From: Phyllostachys edulis
Lineage: Eukaryota; Streptophyta; Magnoliopsida; Poales; Poaceae
NCBI GenBank assembly: GCA_036346405.1
Contig: CM070550.1
Location: forward strand, 11,876,115-11,940,114
DNA: 64,000 nt
Reading direction: 5' to 3'
A program made the translations under genes and the position numbers. The notes beneath the pieces were generated by a model. It was not told where the DNA came from, ran no database searches, and saw nothing but the letters and a program-made list of their open reading frames with translations. Numbering within the stretch: position 1 is the first letter of the stretch; every line of letters begins with the position of its first letter. Below, in pieces: positions 31,831-44,700 of this stretch.

Positions 31831-33307
31831 TTGGACAAAGTGAGGAAGATGGAATACCACTTTGCTGGACTTGAAGCTCATCGGATCCCTCGCGGAGATA
31901 ATCACCGAGCAGATTGCCTGGCTCGTGCCGTAGGCTCTCAAGAACCCCTTCCTTTAGAAGTCTTCTTTGAAGTACTGAAAACGCCATCAGTAGAAGAAGC
32001 ATCCGATCCTGAACTACCTCCGAAGGTCAACGAGACTTCAGTCCTTCCTCCCTCCTGGATGACTCCTATCATCAAGTGCATACAAGGAGAAGAGGAGCCT
32101 GAGGATGCAGTAATGGCCCGTAGGCTAATCTCCAAAGCCAAGGCTTATGTGATCATTGAAGGAAATATTTACAAGCACGGAGCATCCACCCTTGGCAAGT
32201 GTATCACAAAGAGAGGAAGGCATTTCACTCCTCCTTGATGTGCATGAGGGCCTCTGCGGCTCTCACATCGCACCAAGGGCAACCGCAGCCAAAACACTTC
32301 GTTAAGGCTTCTATTGGCCCACGATGGTGCAAGATACCCTTGACGTTCTCAAAAAATGCGAGGGGGGCCAAAGGATGGTAGCCAACCATAACGCTCCTGC
32401 TAATCCCCTTCGCACCATACCAATCACCTGGCCTTTTGCCCGGTGGGGAATGGACCTGCTCGGGCCATTCCCACTAGGCAAGGGGGGCTACAAGTATGTG
32501 ATGGTATCAGTGGATTACTTCACCAAATGGATAGAGGCGGAACCCCTGGCCTCCATCACGTCTCATTTCGTGCAGAAGTTCTTTTGGAAGAATATCGTGT
32601 GTCACTTTGGGGTTCCCAAGGAACTCACAGTGGACAACGACACTCAGTTTGATGCCTCCTCCTTTAGGGATTTTTGTGACTCCATTGGGACCATCCTTTG
32701 CTTCGCATCGGTGGCTCATCCAAAAATCAACGGGGCTGTGGAAAGAGCTAATGGGCTAATTCTGCAAGGCATATGATGTCGCCTCGAGGCAAGTGCCCTC
32801 AAGCAAGGAACCTGGGCGGAGGAGCTCCTCAACGTCCTATGGGGATTGTGCACGACCCCTAGTCGTGCCACTGGGAGGACTCCGTTCTCGCTCGTGGACG
32901 GGGCAGAAGCTGTCCTCCCTGCTGAAATCCATCATCACTCCCTCCGAGTGGAAATGCTCTCAAGATCATCACCTACTAACTTTGCCCAAAATGAGGACAA
33001 CCACAGGATTGAGGTGGACTTCGTTGAGGAGATCCACGACCAAACCCTCCTTAAGCATGCTTCTTACGAGCAGGAGGCCGCCTGGTTCTACAACACTAGG
33101 GTGAAGGAACGCGCCTTCCTCCTCGGTGACCTTGTACTCAAAAAGGTCACCGACTCGACGGCTCTAGGGAAGCTTCACCCCAAGTGGGAAGGCCCCTACC
33201 GCGTCTCGTCGGTTCTAGGGTTAGGCGCTTACTGACTTGCTACCCTGGAAGACAAGCAGCTGAAGCATTCATGGAATGCGGATAAGCTTCGCAAGTTTTA
33301 CGTTTAA
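31831..33307 (+). pseudogene. integrase of element E
   Basis: The region starts with the N-terminal linker (31831-32238), whose HHCC zinc-finger part is disturbed by frameshifts near 32,240 and 32,340. The catalytic core is at 32,430-32,780: VSVDYFTKWIEAEP (first Asp), VDNDTQFDASS (second Asp) and GAVERANGLI (Glu). It is followed, after a stop at 32,774, by the C-terminal part with LGDLVLKKV and KLHPKWEGPYRVSSVLG, ending NADKLRKFYV then TAA at about 33,307. At least three stops or shifts inactivate it. Confidence 0.87.
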
Positions 33308-33671
33308 GACTCTATTGTATGCCCTTCGTGGCACCTATCGATGTGTAAACACCATCTTGCTTAATGCAATGAAGAAATGAGATTCCTGCATGATCGCTCC
33401 GACGCCCTCTAACATGCTATTATTAAGGGGTTAAACCATTTCAGGAGATCGTCTAACTAGCATGCTTGCAACTAATTGCATTTTGGGATGGAGGCCTAGA
33501 ATAAAGCATGCCCTAAATAAAGCATAACATCATCCTGTCATTTTTATAATAGATGCAAATGCAAATATAACCATGCTTTTGGGATGGAGGCTACATAAGC
33601 TCTCAGGCCTAGCTCGTGTACAAAAATGAGAACGCTAAGCAAGTCTACATGATATCACTACAGAATCTCTA
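33308..33671. other. non-coding spacer of element E
   Basis: AT-rich spacer between the end of integrase and the antisense ORF region. Two copies of TTTTGGGATGGAGGC (about 33,482 and 33,573) form a loose 90-base direct repeat. Nothing else is recognised. Confidence 0.5.
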
Positions 33672-35787
33672 CTAAGCAGAACATGTCAGCAGAAGACATA
33701 CACTTGCTGGGGCGTCACGCTCGCTATCTCCTGGTGAAGGCACATGAACTCTTGAGGCTAGGGATAAAGTAACGCTCTTCATGAACTCTGCCGCGAGGGG
33801 TTTCAATGCAGCTCGCTCCCCTAGGGATGCCTTCTTCACCTCTGGAGTGAAGGAGCCACGTAGGCCCTCACGCACCACCTCCTTGGCTAAACTGTCGTAG
33901 CGTTGGGAAATGGCAAGGGCCCTGGCTGTCAAAACTGTTGTGGAAAAGGACTGGCTCTGGTCCTCTACAACCTGGGTGAACAGACGGACTCGCTCCTTAA
34001 GGAGGGGAACCCACACCTCTGGCCTCGTCACCCCTATTGGGACTGGGGCAACCTTAGCCCCCAAGCTCTCGAAGGACCTCTGTGCAGTCAGGATGATCTC
34101 TTGGAGTCCGAAGAAGTGATTCAGCCGCTGCTAGGATTTGGTCACGTCCTCCTCCAAACTCACATTCACATGGTGAATGACCCTAGCTTTGTCCTCTGAA
34201 ACTTTCAGCTTCTCCTCAGTGGCTCTCAACTTGTCTTCAGCAATCTGCAGTTTCTCCTCTACAGCCTTCAGCTTCTCCTCCACGGACTTCAGCCCGTCAT
34301 TATCCAACCGTGGGGCACTCTGCTGAGCCTCGGCTACCACCTCCTGGAACATATCTTCTATGATTCGGGGGCTTCATCCCTAATGATGTTAGAGATGGAA
34401 GTGGCCTGCAGGGAGCATGTAAAATGCTGGTGTTAGAGGATATTTGAAAAGCAAGTGTTGGACAAAGGAAGGTAATAACCACAAAGGTACATAAAAGTAG
34501 AGGTTTACAACAGTACCCAGCGGATCCTTGAGAAGCTAGGAGAACTCTCCGACATCTCGCGTATCGTGGAAGCAAGCCATGTACTTGTTGACACACCCCT
34601 CGGTGAGGCAACGAATCTGCACTACGATGCATCATCATCATCAATGAGCGGGACGACGTAAGAAGGTAACTCACTAGAGGAATAGCTTGCGACCCCATCA
34701 TGATCCTTGCGGACCTGAACCTCGAGGTCGAGAGGGGCCTTCTCCCCTCTTGGGCCCCGGACCTTGGGCGCCGCATTCCCTGTGTCACCAGCCTGTGCTC
34801 CTACCTCAGCAACATCTGACATAAATAGAAAATATTGATGAACTATAAGTAACAAATGAACAAAGGTAAACAAGAAAGGAAATGTGCCTAAACCTTCATC
34901 CCCGAAGAGAGAATCGAAGGCGTCACAGCATTGAGTGGCGGGAGCCTCCGATCCTCCATGAGGGGTAGAGCCTAACTCTCCCTCCTCTAGCCACTCCTCA
35001 ACCGTGCATACAAGGGACCTAATAGAGTTGGAGCCCGTGGGAGGTGCAGAATTGGAGCTTAGAGAGGATGGGGTCTGAGAAGTCCTACAACTCTGAGGAG
35101 ACTCTAGAGCAACCCCGCATCCGGGCTCAGTATTGGGAATGCGGGAATGGTCATCATTGGAGGGCTCTCTCTTCCTTTTCTGTGGAGGTGACCTCTGCAG
35201 TACCTCGAGATCCTGAAGCCTCTCCTTAAGCAAGGCATGGCCAGGGGTAGCAGGGCGTGAAAGATACCCTGAGGGGAGCCGCACGGTGCTAGGAACATGA
35301 GGGCAGAAGCCACCTGTTAGGGGGGGGGGGCTTCGCTCCCGTGGTAGGAGGCCTCGCTCCCGCAGCGGAAGGCTTCATCATCAAATGACCCTTTCGAGAG
35401 TGGCCCCTTCCAATGCCCTCTGGATTGAACACCCTGGTATTCTTCCTCTTCGTTAGATTAGGGGTAGGCTTGCCTCGAGGAGGCATCTTCAACTTCAAGC
35501 TATTTGCAACTCTGTTCCACCCTCGGCTATCAAAGATGCCAACCTACTCAAGTGCCTCATACTCAGCCACAGTCATCTCCCTGAGGATCCAATCGGCCTC
35601 CTCAACTGCCCTCGTAGCAGGACGCACTACACAAAGTAAAAAAACATGATTCAGATTCACAAATCAAGGGGCAAGCCACAAGTAAAGGAGAAAACTAGCC
35701 GAGCTGTGCCCACCTTTTTTCTTAGAGAATGTCAAATAATCGCGCTTCTCATCTACCAGGGGGCTAGCATCTTGAAGGGCCATCTCA
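33672..35787 (-). pseudogene. antisense coiled-coil ORF region of element E
   Basis: On the minus strand, coding-like blocks run from about 35,780 (MALQDASPLVDEKRDYLTFS) through 35,650-35,500 (VEEADWILREMTVAEYEALE), 35,498-35,289 (basic, KRKNTRVFNPEG) and 35,284-34,800 (EEWLEEGELG, CCDAFDSLFGDEGLG), to a coiled coil at 34,352-34,131 built from the repeat EEKLKA/EDKLRAT. A last block lies at 34,064-33,672. Splice-like borders occur between blocks (for example acceptor CCTGCAG near 34,390 and a donor after the first block near 35,720). The position between integrase and the 3' end, in antisense, parallels the ORF at 5001-7365, though I see no Transposase_28 block; that part would lie beyond the L insertion. 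Confidence 0.6.
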
Positions 35788-38515
35788 TGTCGGACCCAGG
35801 AGTAACACCCCCAAATCATGTGTATTTCTGAACTAGTTCTATAATCAGTAGCTAGTTCACACAGTAAACAAATATGGTAATATATATAATTCGCACAATT
35901 TTATTAATAATTAGAGTTTATTACAAGAAAGGCTTACAAGCCAACAATAAACAAACACAGCGGAAGACAAAGAAATAGTAGTAGAGTCTAGCTAATCTGC
36001 CACAAGCAATCGATTGGGGGTAGCAGCCTAGTCGTCGCAATCCACACCGATAGCGAAGTTCTTCTCCTCTGAAATTTATTTGCATTAAGTAAGGGTGAGC
36101 ACAACTTCCATACTCGTAAGTTATACCCAATAATAGATTATAATGCATGCAAGGATATATCAAAGGAAGGCTTATTGGTTGAATTTGCATAAAGCAATAT
36201 TTCCTTTAAATATTTGTACTAAGTTCCAAAGCAGTTGTTCTATAACTAAAATTCATGTTATAAATTCTCAAGTTTTATAGTCGGATAACATCCATATGAA
36301 ATATGGTGATGGATACCCTCCTATCACATGGCTAATCGTCCAATTTCCCAATTGGACAAACTATCCAAAATCATTTGTCAAAATCTTTTGAAATCAAAAC
36401 CAAAGTCTAATTTTGAGTGGCTTTTCTCAGCATGTCCATGACCATGGACATGGCTATTTGAATAGTTTTATACTTTGTAGAAGTTGTACAACTTTACCCA
36501 CAACACACGAATTCTCTAGTTTGTTTGGCATCCGTCGATACCACTGCTCACTACCTATGATAAGAAGTCTAGAGCTCGTGTTGAAGCCTTTACAATGCGC
36601 CATCCCACCGTAGTCCCGTCTTGCTAAGGTTTTGCTTCCTTTGGATTGAACCATCTGCCATATTTAAGCCCCCTCTTGCACCATGTGGGAATACATAAAA
36701 GTAGGCCATTCTGACATCCACGCAACGAGGCACAACCACGATGAAATATTGCAAGTTAGTTAGCCACGTCCTGCCCACTCGGGATATGTGGTAGTACGAT
36801 AGGGCTTAGCAAGATGCTGTCCGAAGACTGATCCTTAATTGGCTTGGGCGACTTCCAGAATAACCCCTGGGCCTCAATCCATTCCCGGATTCAGCCCGTG
36901 CATAAACCTGCACCCACCAACCATCCATTTTGCCCAAGTACAAACCAACTTTTCCTTTTTTATTTTCAAAATCATTTGCAAAATCTTCCATGACAAACCA
37001 ATGCTATAGACTTTTAAACAATAGTTGATTATTTGGCTAAAATTCCCCAAACTAAATATTTTTGGTCTAAGCATGTCTTTGCATAATATTTTTCAAATGG
37101 TCTAGTTGATACTATCATATCAAATAGGTTTTATCTAGGGTGACAATATATTCGATTAAAATATCAACATTGGCCATACAAAGGATTTAGGCATATCTAT
37201 AAATTTATAACGAGGAATTTAAATAACAGAATATAAATAAGCATGCGATAATAATTTAAAAGCAGAATAAATTATTTGAAATAATAGGGTCAAACATGAT
37301 CAAAGATATAACTTGCCTTACTCAATTAGTTGTTGTTCTCAAACGGCGTCGAAATCTGACTCTCCGAAGTCATCGAAATCTATACGCGAAAATGAGCCAA
37401 ATTCAAATAACATTCAAATAAAATCTAAAAATTAAGAAATAAATATTGGAAGGAAGATATAGAATTTATATGAATTTATGAATTTTGAATCAATGGAATT
37501 GGAGTTCGTATGAGGGAGAATGAATTTTGAAAGTTTTGGTGTCACAAGAAATGGTAGAATTTCGAGAACACTGTTCACTTTCAGTGTTGTTCAACTTTTG
37601 AGTACTGTTTACCGCTTCGACTTCACGTGGTCGGAAGGAGTTACGACTACCCTGGTCGAAGAGGGTTTTGACTGCCCTGGTCGAAGAGGGTTTCGACTAC
37701 ACTGGTCGAAGGAAAGGCTTCGACAACACTGGTCGAAGGAAGTTCGACTACCTGGTCGAAATGGTCGAAAGGAGATTTGACCACCTGGTTGAAAGGAGTT
37801 TTGACGACCTGGTTGAAAAGGAGTTATGACCACCTGGTCGAAAGGAGTTACGACCACCTGGTCGAAGAACTTACGACCACCTGGTCGAAAGGAGTTCGAG
37901 TGAAAAAATTCGACCACGGCGAAAGGAGTTCGACAATAGGATGGCGGTGGGCGCCTGATGGCGGTGGGCGCAATAGGCGCAATGCTCGGGGCGGCGAGAG
38001 GGAGTACCATGTAGAACGCAGAGTCGCAATGCCGGTGGTGGAGACGGTGTCGTCAGAAATCTTTCGACAGTGACGCAAATCACAGAGGGAGGAGTTTCAG
38101 CCTGTGGCTCGGATGGTGGTGTTGCCAACGAACGATGACGTTCTGACGACCGGCGAGGGGTGCGTTAGAGAGGGAGGCGATGGAAACTCAACGCTCACCT
38201 TGGCGGCGACTAGGCGCGAGGAGGTGGCGCGGCGAAAGCGGCAGCGATGGCGTTCGAGTGAATCTGGCGATGGTGCTCGATGGTCCTCAAATGACAACAA
38301 GTAGAGTCTGAGTAGAGCGGTGGTGGCGCCGATGGGGTAAACGAAAGCTGACGGAGGCGAGCTTCTTTGGCGGCGGAATCGGCAATGGGAGCGACTTTGG
38401 GCGGCGAGGCTTCAACTTCAAATTCCGACGAGCTCAAGAGGGTTGGGGCAAGGTGAGTGGCGGTGTTGGGATGAGATGGAGATGGCTCACCCGGGGCGTC
38501 CTTTTATAGGGCAAG
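35788..38515 (-). repeat. L-family LTR, third copy, interrupted by element C
   Basis: It starts TGTCGGACCCAGG (35788) with TCTCA as left flank, and follows the other L copies until 38515, where LTR C begins. A minus-strand TATA box (TATAAAAG) lies at 38,501-38,510. The missing end of about 0.8 kb should lie beyond element C outside the window, so solo versus full element cannot be decided. Unlike the other three L copies it contains a palindrome array at 37,626-37,935. Confidence 0.83.
37626..37935. repeat. array of about ten GGTCGAA/TTCGACC palindromes
   Basis: Units of about 24-33 bases each begin TGGTCGAA or TGGTTGAA and end with a paired CGACTACC, TTGACCACC or ACGACCACC. Some units carry the ACGACC variant seen in LTRs A and B. 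The corresponding positions of the L copies at 9057, 41,723 and 49,440 have no such array. Confidence 0.85.
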
Positions 38516-39215
38516 TGACGAGGATTAAAATCTCTATGTATTACTTTAATACATAATAAAAGACCATATATATATGTCCCCTAAGGCTAACGACTCCTGT
38601 GATTGTAAGGATTCTAGAGGTTACATGATAAGTATCCTGGTCGGATGAGGTCCTGTACCTAGTCCCCGACCAGATAACTACTCGTAGAAGCAATAAATTG
38701 GCATTATGATCTAACTCAGAGTATATTCCTTACCGTGTGATGAATGGAACACATGTCATATTTGTTCCATACCACGTGACGTTTCATGGTTCTAAGACAC
38801 TGACAACAACCACCCTACGGATTGAGTGTCTCACAGACACACAACCGCCGAACGGTTGGTACATTATCAACCGCTGCCTCACTCCGACCAGTCGCGGCAC
38901 TTCCAACAGGCGTCTCTTCAAGGAATAACTGCCACCTCTTCGACGGTTACTTAAAGATAGAGCGTGGAGGAACGAGAGGATCAGACTGCATCGGATTGAA
39001 GCACTGTAATTGGCATTAGATTCATGTTTCAACTCTGATTCCACAAGATAGCAAGCATTACGTTCAGTGTAATTAGGATTAGTCCACTGCCTTGTCGAGG
39101 GCACCCCCTGTAATAGCTAGTTCATAGCAATAAAAGAGCAGTCTCATTCTCTCCCAAGAACTCTTAGCCATTTTCTTCTATTTATTTCGTAAGATCAGCG
39201 ACTCGATGGTCGATA
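38516..39215 (+). repeat. LTR C (5' LTR of element C)
   Basis: It starts TGACGAGGATTAAAA, the same terminus as LTRs A and B, and ends TGGTCGATA, two bases before the PBS. Length is 700 bases. A single palindrome (CTGGTCGG paired with CCGACCAG, 38,638-38,674) replaces the array of LTRs A and B. Confidence 0.83.
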
Positions 39216-39217
39216 GC

Positions 39218-39235
39218 TGGCGCCGTCCGTGGGGA
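39218..39235 (+). other. primer-binding site of element C
   Basis: TGGCGCCGTCCGTGGGGA, complementary to a tRNA-Asp 3' end except in the middle, lies two bases inside LTR C. Confidence 0.78.
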
Positions 39236-39316
39236 AGAAGGTGTTGAGTTCTTGAAGATTACTTCGCTCAAGCATTCGTCATCTAGTTCCTTTGCTCCAT
39301 CATCGCTCATGCGAAC

Positions 39317-41722
39317 ATGGTAGGGACTTGGGATGATGAAAAGTGGTTTAACCTGGCGGACTACTCCAACCTCGACAAGGAAGTATGCATCCGCGCTATG
39401 GAAGAAAACAAGATGTCATCATCCTCCTCCTCTTCCGCTGGCTTGCTAGTGGCAGAGATTGACGAAATCGACTGGATGGATGAGGATACACCGCCACCAA
39501 CAATGGCGCTCTCAAAAGAACAGCTCGTTTTGACTAGTTCGGAACATCTGACACCTCTGCAAGCCCGATCGATCCGACCGACAGAGGCGGCAATGGGAGC
39601 CCAGCACTGCAATCAGAGGATCCATATACTCTCGATATTGTCATGGGTGACCAGTATTCGCCAACAGCTCCTACGTATTCTGGGGGCCAAGCGATATCTG
39701 GTAAGGGTATCAATGAAGTTATCACTGATCATAGGGCAAGTGGGCATGGTGAAACTCAGCATACGATCGACAGTCCGTCGGATCAGGCTAAGTCCACCGC
39801 AAAGCTCATCAGAGGTAGTAATCTCCGATCACTCCCCATCATGGAGACTCTTTGCGGAAGCACTAGAATGCTCTCCCTTAGCTACAACGGGAGTTCCTTG
39901 GAAGATCCTTTGTTGATGCTCTGAAGTTAACCTGTCGAGATACCAATCCGGATGCCATGCACGATCCTCATAAGTTAACTTCGCCACCACTTTGGTGGAG
40001 ATGATACGTCTTGCTCAAGCACCAATTACCGGAGACAACCAAGCTGATGGACGTACATTAGTTAATTCACATGTTCCTACCCCATCGCGAGTAAGGAATC
40101 AGGCAGGGCCAACCAGAAGGTCGAGGGAAAACTCGATTCATCGGACACCCACTGCAAGTTGAAATCTGCCACGACCTTCGGTAATGATACAAAACCTGCA
40201 ACGATTCTGTGATATCTTGAATAACCCAGACACTACTTTAGCAAGAACTCCAGGTTATGTTCAGCTTACAGGTCAGGTGTCGAAGATCCTCCAACAAATC
40301 ATGCAGCGTACAGAAATGTACCGGGAGCAGAAGAATTCACAAAGTCACACGATGGCCTCGTTCCAGTGCTCCTCTCTTAGTAGAGGACAACATGGTTGAG
40401 CAGAGGATCGATCAACACCAAGACCCCCTCGTAGGTTCCAACCAGGGAATCATGAGGGAAGACGACTCTTCACAGTAGCCACTCCTCCTCCTCGTCAAGA
40501 GGAACGACAACTTGATTCAGGCGATCTCAGGCATCATCTGAACCAGGTAGGTGGTTAAAGACATTATCATAATGTTCACAAATGGGTTGGGACACCGGAT
40601 CCTAGATATGCAAATCTAAGGAATTGATCCCCGACTGACTATAATCTGGCTCCTTTTCAGAGAAGGCGTCACGACTCCATCACAGACTCTGAGAGCGTTC
40701 TTGGTAGGTCTCCAAAGGCGATTAGTTGGCGGATAGGTTCGACCGACCAACATAGAAGTTCAATGGGACTCAGAACCCATTAGAATTTCTTCAAATTTAT
40801 TCTACCGCCATCAAGACCGCTGGTGGTAATGATAACATGATGGCAAATTATTTGCCCATGATGCTTGAAGGGTCTGTCCGGTCGTGGTTACTTAACCTAC
40901 CAGTTGGATCTATCTATACTTGGAAATAGCTCTGCGATACTCTAATCGCCAACTTTCAAGGGACGTATGACCGCCCCGGAAAGGAGGATGATCTTCATCG
41001 GATGAAGCAGAAAACTAATGAAACTCTTTGACAGTATATCAAGAGATTCAGTCAGGTTCGAAATTCAATCCCAAAGATCGCATAATCTTCTGTCATCCAG
41101 GCTTTCAAAGCAGGGCTGAGGAATCACCGGTTTACGGAGGATTTTGCAATAAATCCTCAATGAACAACCGTCGAACTTTTCGACATGGCAAACAAGTATG
41201 CGGCTGCTAGTGAAGCGGTCGAATAGTATGAAGCTATCGATCGGAAAGATAAAGATCCCTAGTCGGGTTTGGAGAAACAAGAAAAGAAGAACAAGTAGTC
41301 TCTCAAGAACAAGAAGAATCGCAAGCCCGACAACAAGGAAGTCCTCGTGATTCCAGAAAAGTATACCAAGGGCAAGAAGGATTTCATTGGTCAGAACAAA
41401 GCTAAGGCTCCGACCAGTGAATTCAAGAAAACTAAGAAGTGGTGTCCACTTCACAAGGTAGCAGGGCATGATCTGCGCACCTGTCGGGCTTGGCAAAGTA
41501 AACTGGAGGATTACTACTCAGGTAAAGGACCCTTTCCTCCATAACAGAACTCGGAGAACCAAGCTCCAAGAAGGACAACGATGATGACGAAGAGATGGAC
41601 TACCAGGAGCCACAACATATGGTGAATATGATCTTCGGAGGATCCTCCTCGTACGATTCGAGACGTCATCTGAAGGTCGTGGAGTGGGAGGTCAATCTTG
41701 CCAAGTCTCCGATCACCGTCAA
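39317..41722 (+). pseudogene. gag of element C
   Basis: The start MVGTWDDEKWFNLADYSN resembles the gag start at 4178. An acidic serine-rich part follows (199 codons open). The Retrotrans_gag core is at 40,740-41,200 (NPLEFLQIYSTAIKT, MANYLPMMLEG, SWLLNLPVGSIYTW, ANFQGTYD). Lysine-rich sequence precedes a zinc knuckle at about 41,435-41,490 (CPLHKVAGHDLRTC). The frame ends toward protease at NLAKSPITV, where the L-family element is inserted (41723). Many G-to-A-type stops (TAG/TAA for CAG/CAA/TGG) are present. Confidence 0.85.
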
Positions 41723-44700
41723 TGTAAGACCCGGGATTAATACGCCCGAATCCTCTGTGCATTTCTGAACTAGTCCCATGATCGGTAGCTAGTTCACACG
41801 ATGAAACAAATATGGTAACAAAATCATATCACAACTTTATTAATAAATAGCAGAGTTGATTACAAAGGAGGCTTACTGGGCCAACAATAAAATAAACACG
41901 GCGGAAGGCGAAGAAGATGTAGTAGAGTCGATTAATCGCCACGAACAATCATTGAGGAAGCGGCCTAGTCATCGAGATCACACCGTAGCAAAGTTCTTCT
42001 CCTCTGAAATTTGTTTGCAATAAAGCAAGTTTGAGCACAACTACCATGCTACTTAAGTTACACCGTCAAATAATGAGAATGACATGCATACATGGATGTA
42101 ACAAAGGATGGCTTATTGGTTGAATTTGCATAAATCGGCATTTCTTTTAAATACTTGTACTAAGTTCCAAAGCGGTTTACACAATAACTAAAATTCATTT
42201 TCTAAATCAATTTTATAGTCGAGATAACATTCACGCATGAATGGTGAAGGATATCCTCCTATCACATGGCTAACCGCCCAATTCCCATTTGGATAAACCG
42301 GTTGATAAAGTCTCTTTAAAACAAATTCCAAGTCTAACTTTGAGTGGCTTTGCTAGCATGTCCATGACCGCGGACACGGCTATTGAATAGTTTTACACTC
42401 TGCGAGAGGTTGTACACTTTACCCACATGACCACGAATTCTCTAGTTTGCTTGGCATCCGTCGATACCACCGCTCACTACCTTAGGTAAGCGATCTAGAA
42501 ACACGTGCCAAGGCTTTTACAATCGCCATTCCACATGATTTCCTCGCTAAGGTTTAGCCCCTTTGGAATAGAAATCCATGAGTTCCTAGCCCTCTTGCGC
42601 CGGTGGGAACAATAGTCATGAAAGACTTTGTCAAAAGAAATGACCATGAAAGACCGCCACGTATAAAGCAGGATCAACCGCGATGGAACTTTACAAATTA
42701 ATTAGCAGTCTCCTACCCATACTCGGGACATGTGGTTGCACGGTGAGGCATAGCCCATTATAGGCATAGCAAAGGCAGCTCGAGGCCGATCCTCAATTGA
42801 CTTGGCGACTTTCCACAAAACCCATGGGCCTCAACCCTACCAGTTGAGCCGTGCATTGACATGCACCATCCAAACAACCATTTAAGCCCAAGTACAAACC
42901 ATCATTTTATTTCATTTTTCAAGATCATTTATAAACTTCCATAACACACCAATGCCATGGATACAATTTAAACAATATTTGATTTTTGGTGAAATTCCCC
43001 AAATCAATATTTTTGGTCTAAGCATGTCTTTGCAACATTTTCAAATGATCCTAGTTCATACTATCGTATCAACTAGGTTTTATCTAGGGTGACAAGGTAT
43101 TTGATTCAATTAACAAATTTGGCCATACAAAGGATTTAGGAATATCTATGAATTTAAAGCAGGCATTTAAATTCTTGAATATAAATAAGCATGCAATAAT
43201 AATTTAAAAGCAGAATTTAAATAATTTAAAATAATGGGTGCAATATGGTCAAGAATGTAACTTGCCTTGCTTGGTGATGTTGTTTTCCTTAACAGTCACC
43301 TAGTACTCTAAACACTCTCTCGGGTTGTTTGTGTGTACAACCACGATGATCATACATCAAAGTCAATCCTCTTATATGGTCTCCAACTTCGTTGGCCGAC
43401 TCTCAAAGTCGTCGAAATCTATCTGTGAAAGCGATCCAAATTCAAGCGAAATTCAAATAACAAATCAAAAAGGCAATTCAAATTAACTCAAAACTAAATA
43501 ATTCTATTTTATTTAGCTAGATAATAATTTTATAAAATTTTATAAATTTAAAACACTCAAATTGGAGTTGGGATTTAAAAGATATGAATTTTACAAGTTT
43601 TAATCCTAAATCGAGATTTAGGTGAATTTCTAAATACAAACAAGATTCAGATGAAGTACATTTAAATAACTTTGGTTTAGTTAGCTATATCTTCAATTTA
43701 TATGAATTTATAAATTTTAAACACTTAATTTGGAGTTAGGAATCAAAAGATATGAATTTTACAAATTTAAATCCTAAATTTGTAGTTTAAATCATTTCAA
43801 ATTCAAATAGACAGTTTAAACTTAAACAAAATCAAATAATTATATTTTATTTAGCTAGATGATAATTCTATAAGGTTTTAGAAATTGGAATCACCCAATT
43901 TGGAGTTGGGATGAAAAAGATATGAATTTTACAAAATTTTAATCTGAATTTGGAATTTAAATGAATTTCTAAATTCTAAAACAGGACCAAACTGAACTCC
44001 AAATTGAATAACTATATTTTATTTAGTTAGATCATAATTTTCTAAGACTTTAGCAATTTGAATCATCTAATTTGAAGTTAGGATGCAAAAGTTATGAATT
44101 ATACAAATTTAATTCTAAATTAACCTAAATTGGTTTTATTGGAATTTACTGAATTATTTTCCTAAAGGAAATTCCATTTATTGTGCAAGCATGGCGTCGT
44201 GACGATTTTGAATTTAAAAGAATTAAAATGAAATCAGGCATGTGGGGCCCACATGTGGGTCTCACAACTCATATGGACTAAGTCCACGGTGTTTGAGGCG
44301 AGGAGGTGGACCTTGCCCTTGAGGCGTGCCACGTGGGCGGACACGTCTTGTGAGGCGAGTGGTCTTGACTGGTGCCAGGTGGCGACCACGGGGCGTGCCA
44401 CGTGGGGCCGGCGAGGTGGCGCTCGGGTTCGAGGCCGGCGAACCTTTACCTGGCGAGGCGGCGAGACACCGATGAGGGAGAAGAAGCGCGAGAGTCTAAT
44501 GCTCACCTTGGCGGCATTAGGGCGTGAGATGGTGGCGGCGGCGAGTGTTGCTTGGCGGCCAGTGAGGTCATGGTGGCGGCGGCTCGGGAGGTGCCGGCGG
44601 CGAGCGTCGCCGAGGTGCCTTTGAGCAGCGATGCCGATGGTGGCGTCGGTGAGGCCAAAACGTCGATGCGGTGGCGGTAAGGTGAGGCGAGCAGGTGAGA

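Larger units (their letters stand above)
26546..35787 (+). mobile_element. Tat-like Ty3/gypsy element E, 5' LTR to antisense ORF
   Basis: The order is 5' LTR (26546-26996), decayed PBS (27001-27018), gag (27042-29340), protease (29379-30016), RT (30014-30865), RNase H (30914-31830), integrase (31831-33307) and an antisense ORF region (33672-35787). An L-family LTR then interrupts it, so the 3' LTR is outside the window. The left flank GATCT (26541-26545) is the candidate target duplication. Pol frames are long with few stops, so this copy is less decayed than the elements at 1 and 59,750. Confidence 0.88.

Noticed and set aside
34131..34352. Possible host coiled-coil gene
   Set aside because: It lies inside element E between integrase and the L insertion and continues with other antisense blocks, so it is better seen as part of the element.
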